Position numbers and translations under genes: made by a program
Notes under the pieces: model-generated
Told to the model about the DNA's origin: nothing
Seen by the model: only the letters and a program-made list of their open reading frames with translations
The model's database searches: none
Part shown: piece after piece, positions 1 to 5,755 of the stretch
Layout of the letters: every line of letters begins with the position of its first letter
Numbering within the stretch: position 1 is the stretch's first letter
Source: Planctomycetota bacterium
GTDB taxonomy: Bacteria > Planctomycetota > Phycisphaerae > WQYP01
Assembly (NCBI GenBank): GCA_021780285.1
Contig: JAJXZA010000272.1
Coordinates: forward strand, 1-6,263
DNA: 6,263 bases
Direction of reading: 5' to 3'

Positions 1-121
1 AAGACAGATACCGAGAGAGCCGGATGCGGGAAAACTGCTCGTCCGGTTCGAGGAGGGGGGACTCAACCTACGCAACCACGGCTCGTCCGCGGTTCACGCG
101 AGGTTGAGTCCTCTACTCTAC
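1..121 (+). mobile_element. 3' end of a group II intron (domains V and VI)
   Basis: Bases 17-49 have the form of group II intron domain V: GAGCCGGA (17-24) pairs with TCCGGTTC (42-49), the catalytic AGC triad is at 18-20, and a short upper stem closes on an A-rich loop near 30-34. Next comes a domain VI hairpin in which GGACTCAACC (59-68) pairs perfectly with GGTTGAGTCC (102-111), with an inner stem 74-94. The sequence then ends CTCTACTCTAC, typical of the AY 3' end of these introns; A115 is a plausible branch point. The 3' splice site is placed after base 121 by this ending and could be off by a base or two. The reverse transcriptase ORF and domains I-IV would lie left of the window. The element sits inside, and antisense to, the PRC-barrel gene. 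Confidence 0.85.
17..49 (+). ncRNA. Group II intron domain V hairpin
   Basis: This is the catalytic core hairpin of the ribozyme. The lower stem is 8 pairs (17-24 with 42-49, including one G-T), the AGC triad is at 18-20, and an unpaired CG (40-41) gives the usual bulge. The upper stem pairs best as 26-29 with 35-38, leaving a 5-base loop instead of a clean GNRA tetraloop. The domain is 33 nt long against a usual 34. These small departures may mean a diverged or decaying copy. Confidence 0.8.
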
Positions 122-782
122 CCAGATCCTCGGGCGGGATTTCACGAATCTGTTTGCGGGTAATCGAGAGTGATACGGTGCCTTTACCGCCGCCAGCGGG
201 GGCGGCGGCTACGGAAAGTGGCTGCACATATTTCCAATTGATAAATTGATCAGGCTGGCCAAAGATGCGGGAGATACCCCATCTTCGCAAGAAGCCGTTA
301 AAGGATATATCGACATGAATGAGCAGCATGCGGCCCTGGGATGCGAGAAGATGCACATCATTGACGACTTCAGTGCGCCGACCGTCCATATCCAGAATGG
401 TCTTGCCCATAAGATGCTGGTCCAGAAGAATCCATCCGGGCTGAATTTCGAATGGCGGAAAGCCACCGCCTTTAGATGTTTCCGGGCATGGTTGGCTTGG
501 GGTGCTGACAAAAATGGCGTCGTCTTCAATACGAAGCACACTGGGCCGCGGGATAAATTCGGTAGTGCGTCCCCAGCCGTGATCAATGAGTATTCCCACC
601 GCTTCGGGGTAAGGCTCACAGACCCTGAAAACCAGGTCAGAGACCTTGCCAATACGATTTTTGATATTTCCGGTACAGACAGGCCGGCCAGTCAGCTCGG
701 AAAAAAAATAAAGCCGATAATCGCGGGGCGATGGCTGGCCGCTTGGCGTGGAACTTGGATTCTGCGTGGATTGTGGAGGCAT
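63..782 (-). CDS. PRC-barrel protein with start of an MgtE_N domain, interrupted by a group II intron
   Basis: The 239-residue frame appears to hold two PRC-barrel-like beta domains (about residues 22-92 and 111-190), a Gly/Ala linker (192-201), then SITRKQIREIPPEDL (206-220), which resembles the first helix of the MgtE N-terminal superhelical domain. Residues 221-239 are encoded by intron DNA and the stop at 63-65 is inside domain VI, so the natural C-terminus (rest of MgtE_N, perhaps CBS domains) is cut off. There is no signal peptide or membrane segment, so it is probably cytosolic. It starts at ATG 782, with AAGG 11 bases upstream, 17 bases behind the NRAMP gene, so the two are likely cotranscribed. 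MgtE_N/CBS modules are regulatory in Mg transporters; a role as regulator of the adjacent transporter is inference. Because the intron is antisense, splicing cannot restore the product. Confidence 0.75.
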   Translation of the reverse strand: MPPQSTQNPSSTPSGQPSPRDYRLYFFSELTGRPVCTGNIKNRIGKVSDLVFRVCEPYPEAVGILIDHGWGRTTEFIPRPSVLRIEDDAIFVSTPSQPCPETSKGGGFPPFEIQPGWILLDQHLMGKTILDMDGRRTEVVNDVHLLASQGRMLLIHVDISFNGFLRRWGISRIFGQPDQFINWKYVQPLSVAAAPAGGGKGTVSLSITRKQIREIPPEDLGRVEDSTSREPRTSRGCVG

Positions 783-800
783 AAATCAGTCAACCTTGTT

Positions 801-2216
801 TTACAAAAGATGCTGCAGATGACGCCCAAGACCATGCCAGAAATTGGGTGTGAGCACGTCAGGCATAATTTCAGTTATGCCATACAGAGATGATATCACA
901 ACCACAAAAATAGCGATTGACCAATTGGCCACGTTCTGCCATCGCGTGTTGACATATTCTCCCATTACATCCTTGTCGTTCAGGATTAAAATCAGAAAAA
1001 AAAGAGAAGAAGGCAATAAGGTAACTGCCACAACTTGCACAAAAATGGTAATGGCATTCTGCAGGCTTATGCTTGAAACAAGGCAGACCGCCCCCGAGGA
1101 CAGCAGCATGCCTATGTAGAATACATAGAACCAAGGGGCCTCGCGGACTGTTTTATTTAGCGAATGCGCCCACCCGAAAACTTCACCCATAGCCCAGCTT
1201 GTAGAAAGCGATATGCACAGGGCGCCAAGTAAACCCGCATCAAACAGGCCGATGGCAAAGAGCACTTCTGACCAGTGGCCCCAAGGCGAGTGGGGCGGCA
1301 TCACCAAAGGCATGGCCTGAGCAGCCTTTGCTGCAGAGTCTATATCGCGCCAACTGGAATAACTAGAGTCGACATGCAGCCATGATTTGCTGGTTACATC
1401 GGGATTGAAGTAAAAAAAGGCTGCGGTAGCGATAATAATGAAGGCCGCGACAATGCACGTCACCAGCGAGCCGACAAAGGTATCTATCTTGCCCATTTTT
1501 ATGTCGCGGACATCCATGCCTTTGTCTACGACCGCTGATTGCTGGAAGAATATCTGCCACGGAGTAATGGTGGTGCCGATGTTAGCCATAATCAGCGTGA
1601 CCATGGCCACGGCCGGAACAACACCTAGAAGTTTTGGATCCCAGAACCCCTTTCCGACCATGAGCCAGCCGTGGTTTACATTGCCGGTCTCCATAGCCCA
1701 TATAGCTGCGGGTATGTAAACCAAATTGAATAAACAGAAGAAGAGGGTAAGTTTTTCGAAGGTCCAATATTTGCCGCTGATGACAATGCCCAGCATCAGC
1801 AGGCTCACGCCGAGGTACGTAACCCAGGCGGGAATATTGAACAGCGCCAGCGCCTGTGTCATGCCGATATATTCGGTAACCAGCGTGAGCCAGTTGACAA
1901 CGACAAGATCAAAAATCGAGAAGCATCCCCAGAAAGGGCCAAAAGAATCGAAAATAGCTTCAGCATGACCCCGCTTTGTCACGGTTCCCAGCCGAACGGT
2001 CATTTCCTGAACATAGTAAGCCATGGGGACGAGAATGATGAAAGCCCAGAGCATATTGAATCCGGTCTTGGCTCCGGTTTGAGCATAAGTAGAGATGCCT
2101 CCTGCATCATTATCGGCAACCATGGTAATGATGCCTGGCCCCAGAACTGCAAAAAAGAGCAAGAGGCGTCTGCGCCAGTGGGCGAAGGTATGAATTCCCT
2201 TACTTAGCCAATACAT
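801..2216 (-). CDS. NRAMP-family divalent metal transporter, NRMT-like metal site
   Basis: The 471-residue, very hydrophobic protein has about 11 membrane segments and the length of a complete NRAMP. TM1 carries GPGIITMVADNDAGG (26-40): aligned with the family motif DPGN, the metal-binding Asp is kept (D37) but Asn is replaced by G40. TM6 carries GTTITPW (214-220) where Mn/Fe transporters have GATxMPH, so the selectivity Met becomes T218 and the His becomes W220. Loss of that Met is a feature of NRAMP-related magnesium transporters (NRMT), so Mg2+ uptake is a reasonable alternative to Mn2+/Fe2+; this is inference. The ATG at 2216 has GGTGAG upstream at a suitable distance, and MYWLSKG precedes a basic stretch before TM1, as expected. 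The stop TAA is 17 bases before the PRC/MgtE_N gene, suggesting an operon. Codon use is less GC-rich than in genes right of 2540. Confidence 0.9.
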   Translation of the reverse strand: MYWLSKGIHTFAHWRRRLLLFFAVLGPGIITMVADNDAGGISTYAQTGAKTGFNMLWAFIILVPMAYYVQEMTVRLGTVTKRGHAEAIFDSFGPFWGCFSIFDLVVVNWLTLVTEYIGMTQALALFNIPAWVTYLGVSLLMLGIVISGKYWTFEKLTLFFCLFNLVYIPAAIWAMETGNVNHGWLMVGKGFWDPKLLGVVPAVAMVTLIMANIGTTITPWQIFFQQSAVVDKGMDVRDIKMGKIDTFVGSLVTCIVAAFIIIATAAFFYFNPDVTSKSWLHVDSSYSSWRDIDSAAKAAQAMPLVMPPHSPWGHWSEVLFAIGLFDAGLLGALCISLSTSWAMGEVFGWAHSLNKTVREAPWFYVFYIGMLLSSGAVCLVSSISLQNAITIFVQVVAVTLLPSSLFFLILILNDKDVMGEYVNTRWQNVANWSIAIFVVVISSLYGITEIMPDVLTPNFWHGLGRHLQHLL

Positions 2217-2265
2217 GGGATACTCACCACATATGAAGGAATGATTACTACAAACAGAATCAGCG

Positions 2266-2364
2266 CTATACTTTTATCCAGGTAACGGGCTGTGGATCGT
2301 GCGTGGAGGAAACTTTGCCGTCGTTCAAATCCATCTTAAATTGCAAGCCATACGATAACGCCAT
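2266..2364 (-). CDS. Possible 32-residue leader ORF upstream of NRAMP gene
   Basis: The minus-strand ATG at 2364 opens a 32-codon frame ending in TAG (2268-2266), inside the presumed NRAMP leader and about 50 bases before the NRAMP start. It begins MALSYGLQFKMDLNDGK and ends DPQPVTWIKV, a normal-looking amino acid mix without homology I recognise. No Shine-Dalgarno sequence precedes ATG 2364; the internal ATG 2334 also lacks one. It could be a regulatory upstream ORF, the remnant of a lost gene, or chance. Confidence is low. Confidence 0.2.
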   Translation of the reverse strand: MALSYGLQFKMDLNDGKVSSTHDPQPVTWIKV

Positions 2365-2423
2365 ATAGCTTGGAGGGGGGCTATTTTCTCGCTGTGGCCC
2401 CAGCCCTTCACAACTCGCGCATT

Positions 2424-2452
2424 ATAATATCACCAGAGAAAATATATGTCAT
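2424..2452 (-). promoter_or_regulatory. Likely sigma-70 promoter of the NRAMP-PRC operon
   Basis: Reading the minus strand, ATGACA (2452-2447) is followed by a 17-base spacer and TATTAT (2429-2424), with TG one base before the -10 hexamer (an extended -10). An overlapping perfect TATAAT (2426-2421) is also present but badly spaced from the -35. Transcription would begin near 2415-2418, giving a leader of roughly 200 nt. This rests on pattern alone. Confidence 0.45.
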
Positions 2453-2478
2453 GTTGATTTCACGGTGGAACTCAAGTT

Positions 2479-2492
2479 TTAAGAAATCTTAA
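2479..2492. repeat. 14-bp inverted repeat, operator-like
   Basis: TTAAGA-AA-TCTTAA is a perfect 6-bp inverted repeat with a 2-base centre. It lies 27 bp upstream of the -35 of the presumed NRAMP promoter and about 70 bp before the surviving trpA sequence. Its size suits a dimeric DNA-binding regulator, but it matches no Fur, MntR or Trp operator consensus that I recall, and AT-rich DNA yields such palindromes by chance. Confidence 0.25.
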
Positions 2493-2559
2493 TAAGTCCG
2501 TCGCATGGGTCAAAATGTAAACGTCCGGCCAAGCACAGGTAACGGCGGCGTGCGGGTGC

Positions 2560-3222
2560 ATCGAGCTGGGTATTCCATTTTCAGACCCCATTGCGGACGG
2601 GCCGGTCATACAAGAAAGCTATCGGCTGGCTTTGGAGGGCGGCGCTACGGTCGAAAAATCGCTCGATATGCTGCGCCAGGCCCGGGCGGCGGGGCTTAAA
2701 ATACCCGTACTGGCTATGGTCAGCTTCAGCGTTATTTTTAAGCGTGGCACAAACGAGTTCGCCAAGCTGTGCTGCGCTAATGGGGTAGATGGCCTCGTGC
2801 TGCCCGATTTGCCTCTGGAAGAAGCCCCCGCTGTTGTTGCGGCTCTCGGCGAACATGGGCTGGGCAGTTCCCTGTTGATTGCTCCAAGCACATCGCCTGA
2901 TCGCCGTCGGCGTATTGCCGGGTTATGTACCGCGTTTATTTATTATTTAAGCGTCAGCGGCATCACCGGTGAGCGGGCCAGTTTGCCAAGCGACATTGCC
3001 CCCAATATCGCCCAACTGCGGCAGGTTACCGAGCGGCCCATTTGCGTGGGCTTTGGCATTCACACGGCCGAGCAGGTTAGGCAGGTCGGCTCGCTGGCCG
3101 AGGGCGTTATTGTAGGCTCGGCCATCATTCGCCGCCTCACCGAAGAGCGAAGCCGCCCTGATTCAAACCCCGTTCGTGCCACCCATGAGTTTATAGCCAG
3201 CCTGGCGGCGGGTTTGCGGTAG
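2560..3222 (+). pseudogene. trpA: Tryptophan synthase alpha subunit, 5'-truncated remnant
   Basis: TrpA cleaves indole-3-glycerol phosphate to indole, which passes to TrpB. The frame from 2560 reads IELGIPFSDPIADGPVIQES, the alpha-subunit active-site block; the catalytic Glu (E. coli E49) is codon 2563 and the catalytic Asp (D60) is codon 2596, eleven residues apart as expected. Further family blocks follow: LVLPDLPLEEA, YYLSVSGITGER and ICVGFGIHTAEQV, then a normal C-terminus ending at TAG 3220. The body is intact, but about 45 N-terminal residues are missing. The same frame has a stop at 2518-2520 and no ATG or GTG between it and the homology; the first alternative start, TTG 2632, lacks a ribosome-binding site and lies past both catalytic residues. 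No trpB precedes it. The codons just upstream read GGVRV in the adjacent frame, suggesting one extra base near 2559. It is very probably non-functional unless translated from an unusual start. Confidence 0.8.
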
Positions 3223-3563
3223 GGGCCTTGGGCGTGACAGGGCACTCGGGCAGGCTCCTCAAGCGTTTGATTGCGGCGGCCGGCCAAGGGCAGCCGATGA
3301 ATATTTCAGGTTGTGCAATAACGCTTGGCCCCATAACGTTGTATACTATATGCATGGGCTGCCAAGGGCGTTGTTGCCCGCCTCCTGGCCCAGAGAGCGT
3401 AGCAGGGCATCGCACGGATGCACTTGGTTCGCGGCAAAGCGCCTGGTTTTAGTCAGGGCATTGTTCGCACCCCCCGCCCGCAACGGATTGCACCTGTTTA
3501 TTTGTTTGGTTTTGTGCCCTTAAAAGGCACGGGCTGGCATTTGCCTGCCGCAGGTGAAGCATT
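3223..3563. other. Spacer with no convincing gene
   Basis: There are 341 bases between the trpA stop and the next ribosome-binding site. A 74-codon plus-strand frame (3228-3452, Cys/Gly/Pro-rich tail) and overlapping minus-strand frames show no recognisable protein features. GTATACTATATGCAT (3341-3355) contains -10-like hexamers, with only a weak TTGGCC -35 at 3325. GTGCCCTTAAAAGGCAC (3514-3530) can form a 5-pair hairpin without a T-tract. I find no tRNA, SRP RNA or terminator. Confidence 0.5.
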
Positions 3564-4013
3564 ATGACGCGCGACTGGACAATCAAACTTAATACCCTTG
3601 AGCAGCCGCGGCGGCGGCATGTTCGTCGGCCGGTGGTGGTGATTTTGCTGCTGCTGGCCGGGTGCAGCCTTCTGTATCGGTATGATGCACCAAAACACGG
3701 TGTTTCAGCGCCGCTGCTTACGCCATCGGCTCTTCCCAAGCCTCAGCCGCCGGTGCTGAGTGTGCAACTCGCCGGAACCCACGACAGCCGCAGTGGTTTA
3801 GCCCCCATGGCCATGGATGTATCGCTTAGCAGCCGCAGTGCGTTGCCTGGGGCGGCAGCGCGGGTGGCCGCAGCGCAGCTCTCCGCCCATCGGGCGGTTA
3901 CGATGGCGCCGGGGCAGGTTTCGGCGCTGGCGGTGCAACTGCCCGTTGGCCGCAGCAGTGCTGTCGGCAGCCCGCCGACGGTTTCGCTCGACATTTTCTC
4001 GCAGCCGCAATGA
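3564..4013 (+). CDS. Hypothetical lipoprotein or single-span membrane protein
   Basis: I do not recognise this 149-residue protein. A basic N-terminal segment (RRRHVRR, 16-22) is followed by a hydrophobic stretch (23-38) containing the lipobox LAGC with C34, so it may be a lipoprotein exported by the Sec system, although a 22-residue n-region is long; a simple N-in membrane anchor is the alternative. The remainder is low-complexity, rich in Ala, Ser, Pro and Val, with no cysteine beyond C34, and probably lies outside the cytoplasmic membrane. The start is supported by AGGTGA at 3552-3557, six bases before ATG. The gene is followed after 42 bases by the zinc-ribbon-like gene on the same strand, so cotranscription is possible. 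Confidence 0.6.
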   Translation: MTRDWTIKLNTLEQPRRRHVRRPVVVILLLLAGCSLLYRYDAPKHGVSAPLLTPSALPKPQPPVLSVQLAGTHDSRSGLAPMAMDVSLSSRSALPGAAARVAAAQLSAHRAVTMAPGQVSALAVQLPVGRSSAVGSPPTVSLDIFSQPQ

Positions 4014-4055
4014 GCCATAGGCCAAATGACTACCAGTCGTTAAAATCTCTTCTAT

Positions 4056-4487
4056 ATGGCGGTGCGTGTACAAATTCGCATATTGTTTTGGCCTGATCCT
4101 GTCATGCAGGAGCAGCTTGAAGCCACCGGCTTTTTTATGGATGCGGCATCAGGCCGCTGGATACGCTTCGCCAATCAGGATGAAACCCGCGACCTGGTGG
4201 AATTTCTCAAGCGCAGCCATCTTGCGCACGAGGTAAAGCCGGCACGCGGCAGAGGCCAGCTTACGCGCTACCCGCGGCTCACAACCCAGGCAGCCGACGG
4301 CGGCTCGCCGACGCGCTGCGGCTATTGCGGCAAAGTCAATGTATTCTGCCGGCAATGGGTTGAGGGCGATGATACCGACAGCACCGACTACCCGAACCCG
4401 GCCCGTGTGTACCTGTGCGGTTCGTGCGTGCAGCACGTGATGCAGCCTCATCCAAGAATGTATGTGCCTGCGGAAGACAAGCTATAA
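4056..4487 (+). CDS. Hypothetical protein with C-terminal zinc-ribbon-like CxxC pair
   Basis: This 143-residue, soluble-looking protein is of unknown function. The first ~60 residues form an alpha/beta-like region (MAVRVQIRILFWPDP, then DETRDLVEFLKRSHLAHEV). After a basic linker, the C-terminal part carries CGYC (88-91), C98 and CGSC (121-124): two CxxC knuckles 29 residues apart, consistent with a zinc ribbon. No DNA-binding or enzyme motif is visible. ATG 4056 has no Shine-Dalgarno sequence; TAAAAT at 4041-4046 sits at a distance that would start RNA almost at the ATG, so a leaderless transcript is possible, though no good -35 is seen. It lies between a putative lipoprotein gene and a 37-codon ORF on the same strand. 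Confidence 0.6.
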   Translation: MAVRVQIRILFWPDPVMQEQLEATGFFMDAASGRWIRFANQDETRDLVEFLKRSHLAHEVKPARGRGQLTRYPRLTTQAADGGSPTRCGYCGKVNVFCRQWVEGDDTDSTDYPNPARVYLCGSCVQHVMQPHPRMYVPAEDKL

Positions 4488-4510
4488 CGCCTTGGCCGCT
4501 GCAGGTCTCA

Positions 4511-4529
4511 TTCAATGATAATTATTATC
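4511..4529. promoter_or_regulatory. Fur-box-like sequence
   Basis: Bases 4514-4529 read AATGATAATTATTATC, matching 15 of the last 16 positions of the classical Fur box GATAATGATAATCATTATC; the first three positions (TTC) do not match, giving 15 of 19. TATTAT at 4523-4528 could be a -10 element within it. The site lies in the convergent spacer, 24 bases past the zinc-ribbon-like gene, and faces no obvious large target. A caution: the same bases encode M-I-I-I-I at the start of the 37-codon ORF, which could explain the match without any regulator. Confidence 0.4.
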
Positions 4530-4628
4530 CGCATCATGGGCGCAATCGGCAGAGTGAGTAAAAAGCGGAATAAACCACGATTCACAGATGATTTGAATAA
4601 ACGGGCGAGCAAGGCACGCGTTGATTAA
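4515..4628 (+). CDS. Possible 37-residue basic small protein
   Basis: ATG 4515 opens a 37-codon frame with stop TAA 4626-4628. The product begins MIIIIRIMGAIGRV, continues SKKRNKPRFTDDLNKR and ends ASKARVD: a short hydrophobic start and a strongly basic remainder, which could suit a nucleic-acid-binding or ribosome-associated peptide. The upstream start has AGGT (4503-4506) eight bases away; the internal ATG 4536 has no ribosome-binding site. It lies 27 bases after, and in the same frame as, the zinc-ribbon-like gene, so it could be a separate cistron or a tail detached by the stop at 4485. I recognise no family. Confidence 0.4.
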   Translation: MIIIIRIMGAIGRVSKKRNKPRFTDDLNKRASKARVD

Positions 4629-4673
4629 AAATAAACCGCGGCGTCCCGGAGGATTCACAGCCTCTACACGCCG
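4627..4673 (-). terminator. Rho-independent terminator of the hydroxyacid dehydrogenase gene
   Basis: On the minus strand, CGGCGT (4673-4668) pairs with ACGCCG (4644-4639), and inside this GAGG (4664-4661) pairs with CCTC (4652-4649). The stem is followed by CGG and then TTTATTTTTAA (4637-4627). The dehydrogenase stop codon (4666-4664) lies in the 5' arm of the hairpin. The gene ends against converging plus-strand ORFs, where a terminator is expected. Confidence 0.65.
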
Positions 4674-5710
4674 GCTGCGGCTCGGGGGCGGTGGCTGCTG
4701 GTGCTCGCAAGTTCCCGCGTGACGAGCCACTGCAGGGGCTTACCCTGTTGCCATCGTTCAAACTCTGTGATCATCAGTCGGCCGAGGCGGCGGCATTCAG
4801 GCCCTTGTGAACCGGCGATGTGCGGTGTCAGCAGGACATTGGGCATGTCAAACAGCGGCGAATCAGCCGGCGGCGGCTCGGGGTGGGTGACATCAAGCAC
4901 GGCAAACAGGTCGCTCCGCCGCTTAAGCACGTCAATCATTTCCGGCTCGTTAATAACTTGACCTCGAGCCGTGTTGACCAGCGTTGCGCCGGGCTTCATG
5001 GATCCGATATGTTTGCCGGTGATAAGTCCCACTGTTTCGGCCAGCAGCGGTGTGTGTACCGACACAAGATCACTTCGTCTGAATAGTTCATCAAGCGAAC
5101 AGAGCGTAATGCCCATGGCTGCCGCCTGAGGCGCCGACAGGAGTGGATCAAAAGCCAAAACGTGCATGTCGAATGTTTTAAGGCGCTCGGCCAGCAGCCG
5201 TGCGACTATGCCCATTGAAACCAATCCGACGGTTGTTTTGTAGCAGCCGGGGATGCCCTCCTGACTGCCGAAGGTTCGCTGCGCTCTGGTTTCGGCGGCA
5301 AGCCTCCAAACATGTTTGAGCGAGAAAATAATGGCCGCGAGCGAATATTCAACCACGGGCACGGCGTTGGCGGCATAGGCGGTGGTGACGGCGATACCGC
5401 GCTGCCAGGCCGCTTCAGTAATAATTTCGCTGACGCTGCCGGCGCCGTAAAACAGAGCCTTAAGTTTTGGCGCATGGGCTAAAAAGGTGTGGTCCAATCT
5501 CGGGCCGCCCCAGCCGGAGAAAATAACCTCAACTTCGGCCAGCGCTTCCGGGTGGGTTTGAAGCCTCGCCGGCTCGTAGCATTGGTTGTCAATCCTGGTG
5601 AGTCGGGCAATATCGGTAAGTTCGTCCGGGCCGTAAATCATGGAGAAGCAGCGTTTGTCCAGAACGTACATGGCCTTGGGTTTGTCACGGGTGCTGTGTT
5701 GTTGTCCCAC
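4664..5710 (-). CDS. D-isomer-specific 2-hydroxyacid dehydrogenase family protein
   Basis: Members of this family reduce 2-oxoacids to D-2-hydroxyacids with NAD(P)H in the cytosol; substrate unknown. The 348 residues match family length and layout: an N-terminal substrate-binding half (14-115), a Rossmann domain (about 120-300) and a C-terminal return helix. The catalytic set is present: Arg in NTARG (R249), Glu in DVTHPEP (E278) and His in LTPHIAG (H297). The dinucleotide fingerprint is unusual: where relatives have GxGxxG, this reads S165-M-G167-I-V-A170, so only the middle Gly remains; D188 ends the second strand, favouring NAD over NADP. GTG 5710 is preferred over ATG 5671 because AAAGG lies eight bases upstream, although homology-like sequence begins near M14. 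It follows the MbfA-like gene by 45 bases and ends in a terminator, so the two may be cotranscribed. Confidence 0.85.
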   Translation of the reverse strand: MGQQHSTRDKPKAMYVLDKRCFSMIYGPDELTDIARLTRIDNQCYEPARLQTHPEALAEVEVIFSGWGGPRLDHTFLAHAPKLKALFYGAGSVSEIITEAAWQRGIAVTTAYAANAVPVVEYSLAAIIFSLKHVWRLAAETRAQRTFGSQEGIPGCYKTTVGLVSMGIVARLLAERLKTFDMHVLAFDPLLSAPQAAAMGITLCSLDELFRRSDLVSVHTPLLAETVGLITGKHIGSMKPGATLVNTARGQVINEPEMIDVLKRRSDLFAVLDVTHPEPPPADSPLFDMPNVLLTPHIAGSQGPECRRLGRLMITEFERWQQGKPLQWLVTRELASTSSHRPRAAAGV

Positions 5711-5755
5711 GATGGTTGCCTTTCGTAAGTTGTTGCGCCACGGGCGCAGCGGCCG

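Larger units (their letters stand above)
2217..2556. other. AT-rich spacer between divergent NRAMP operon and trpA remnant
   Basis: This spacer of about 340 bases holds the NRAMP promoter and long leader on the minus strand, a possible short leader ORF (2364-2266), and the palindrome TTAAGAAATCTTAA at 2479-2492. I looked on the minus strand for the conserved blocks of the M-box (Mg) and yybP-ykoY (Mn) riboswitches and saw neither. On the plus strand no TrpA N-terminal motif (such as TAGDP) is present in any frame, so the missing trpA 5' end is absent here and not merely shifted in frame. Confidence 0.6.

Noticed and set aside
246..893. 215-codon open frame on the plus strand
   Set aside because: It lies opposite the PRC-barrel gene and the end of the NRAMP gene, shows no coherent protein family features, and both minus-strand genes have clear domains, ribosome-binding sites and operon spacing.
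2217..2420. M-box or yybP-ykoY riboswitch in the NRAMP leader
   Set aside because: The conserved blocks of these classes (for example GTTAGGTGAGGCTCC for the M-box, GGGGAGTA for yybP-ykoY) are not present on the minus strand.
2505..2699. 64-codon plus-strand frame starting at ATG 2505
   Set aside because: It overlaps the trpA homology in another frame and shows only a possible GGVRV fragment of TrpA before the suspected frameshift; the rest is an out-of-frame shadow.
2632..3222. TrpA as a complete gene starting at TTG 2632
   Set aside because: Clear TrpA homology, including both catalytic residues, continues upstream to 2560, and TTG 2632 has no ribosome-binding site, so this is a convenient in-frame codon and not a natural start.
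3228..3452. 74-codon Cys/Gly/Pro-rich frame after trpA
   Set aside because: No recognisable motif and an alternative start; AGGGG before GTG 3234 is the only support. It overlaps equally good minus-strand frames, so coding is not supported.
3514..3530. Hairpin GTGCCCTTAAAAGGCAC as a terminator
   Set aside because: Only five pairs with an interior mismatch and no following T-tract on either strand.
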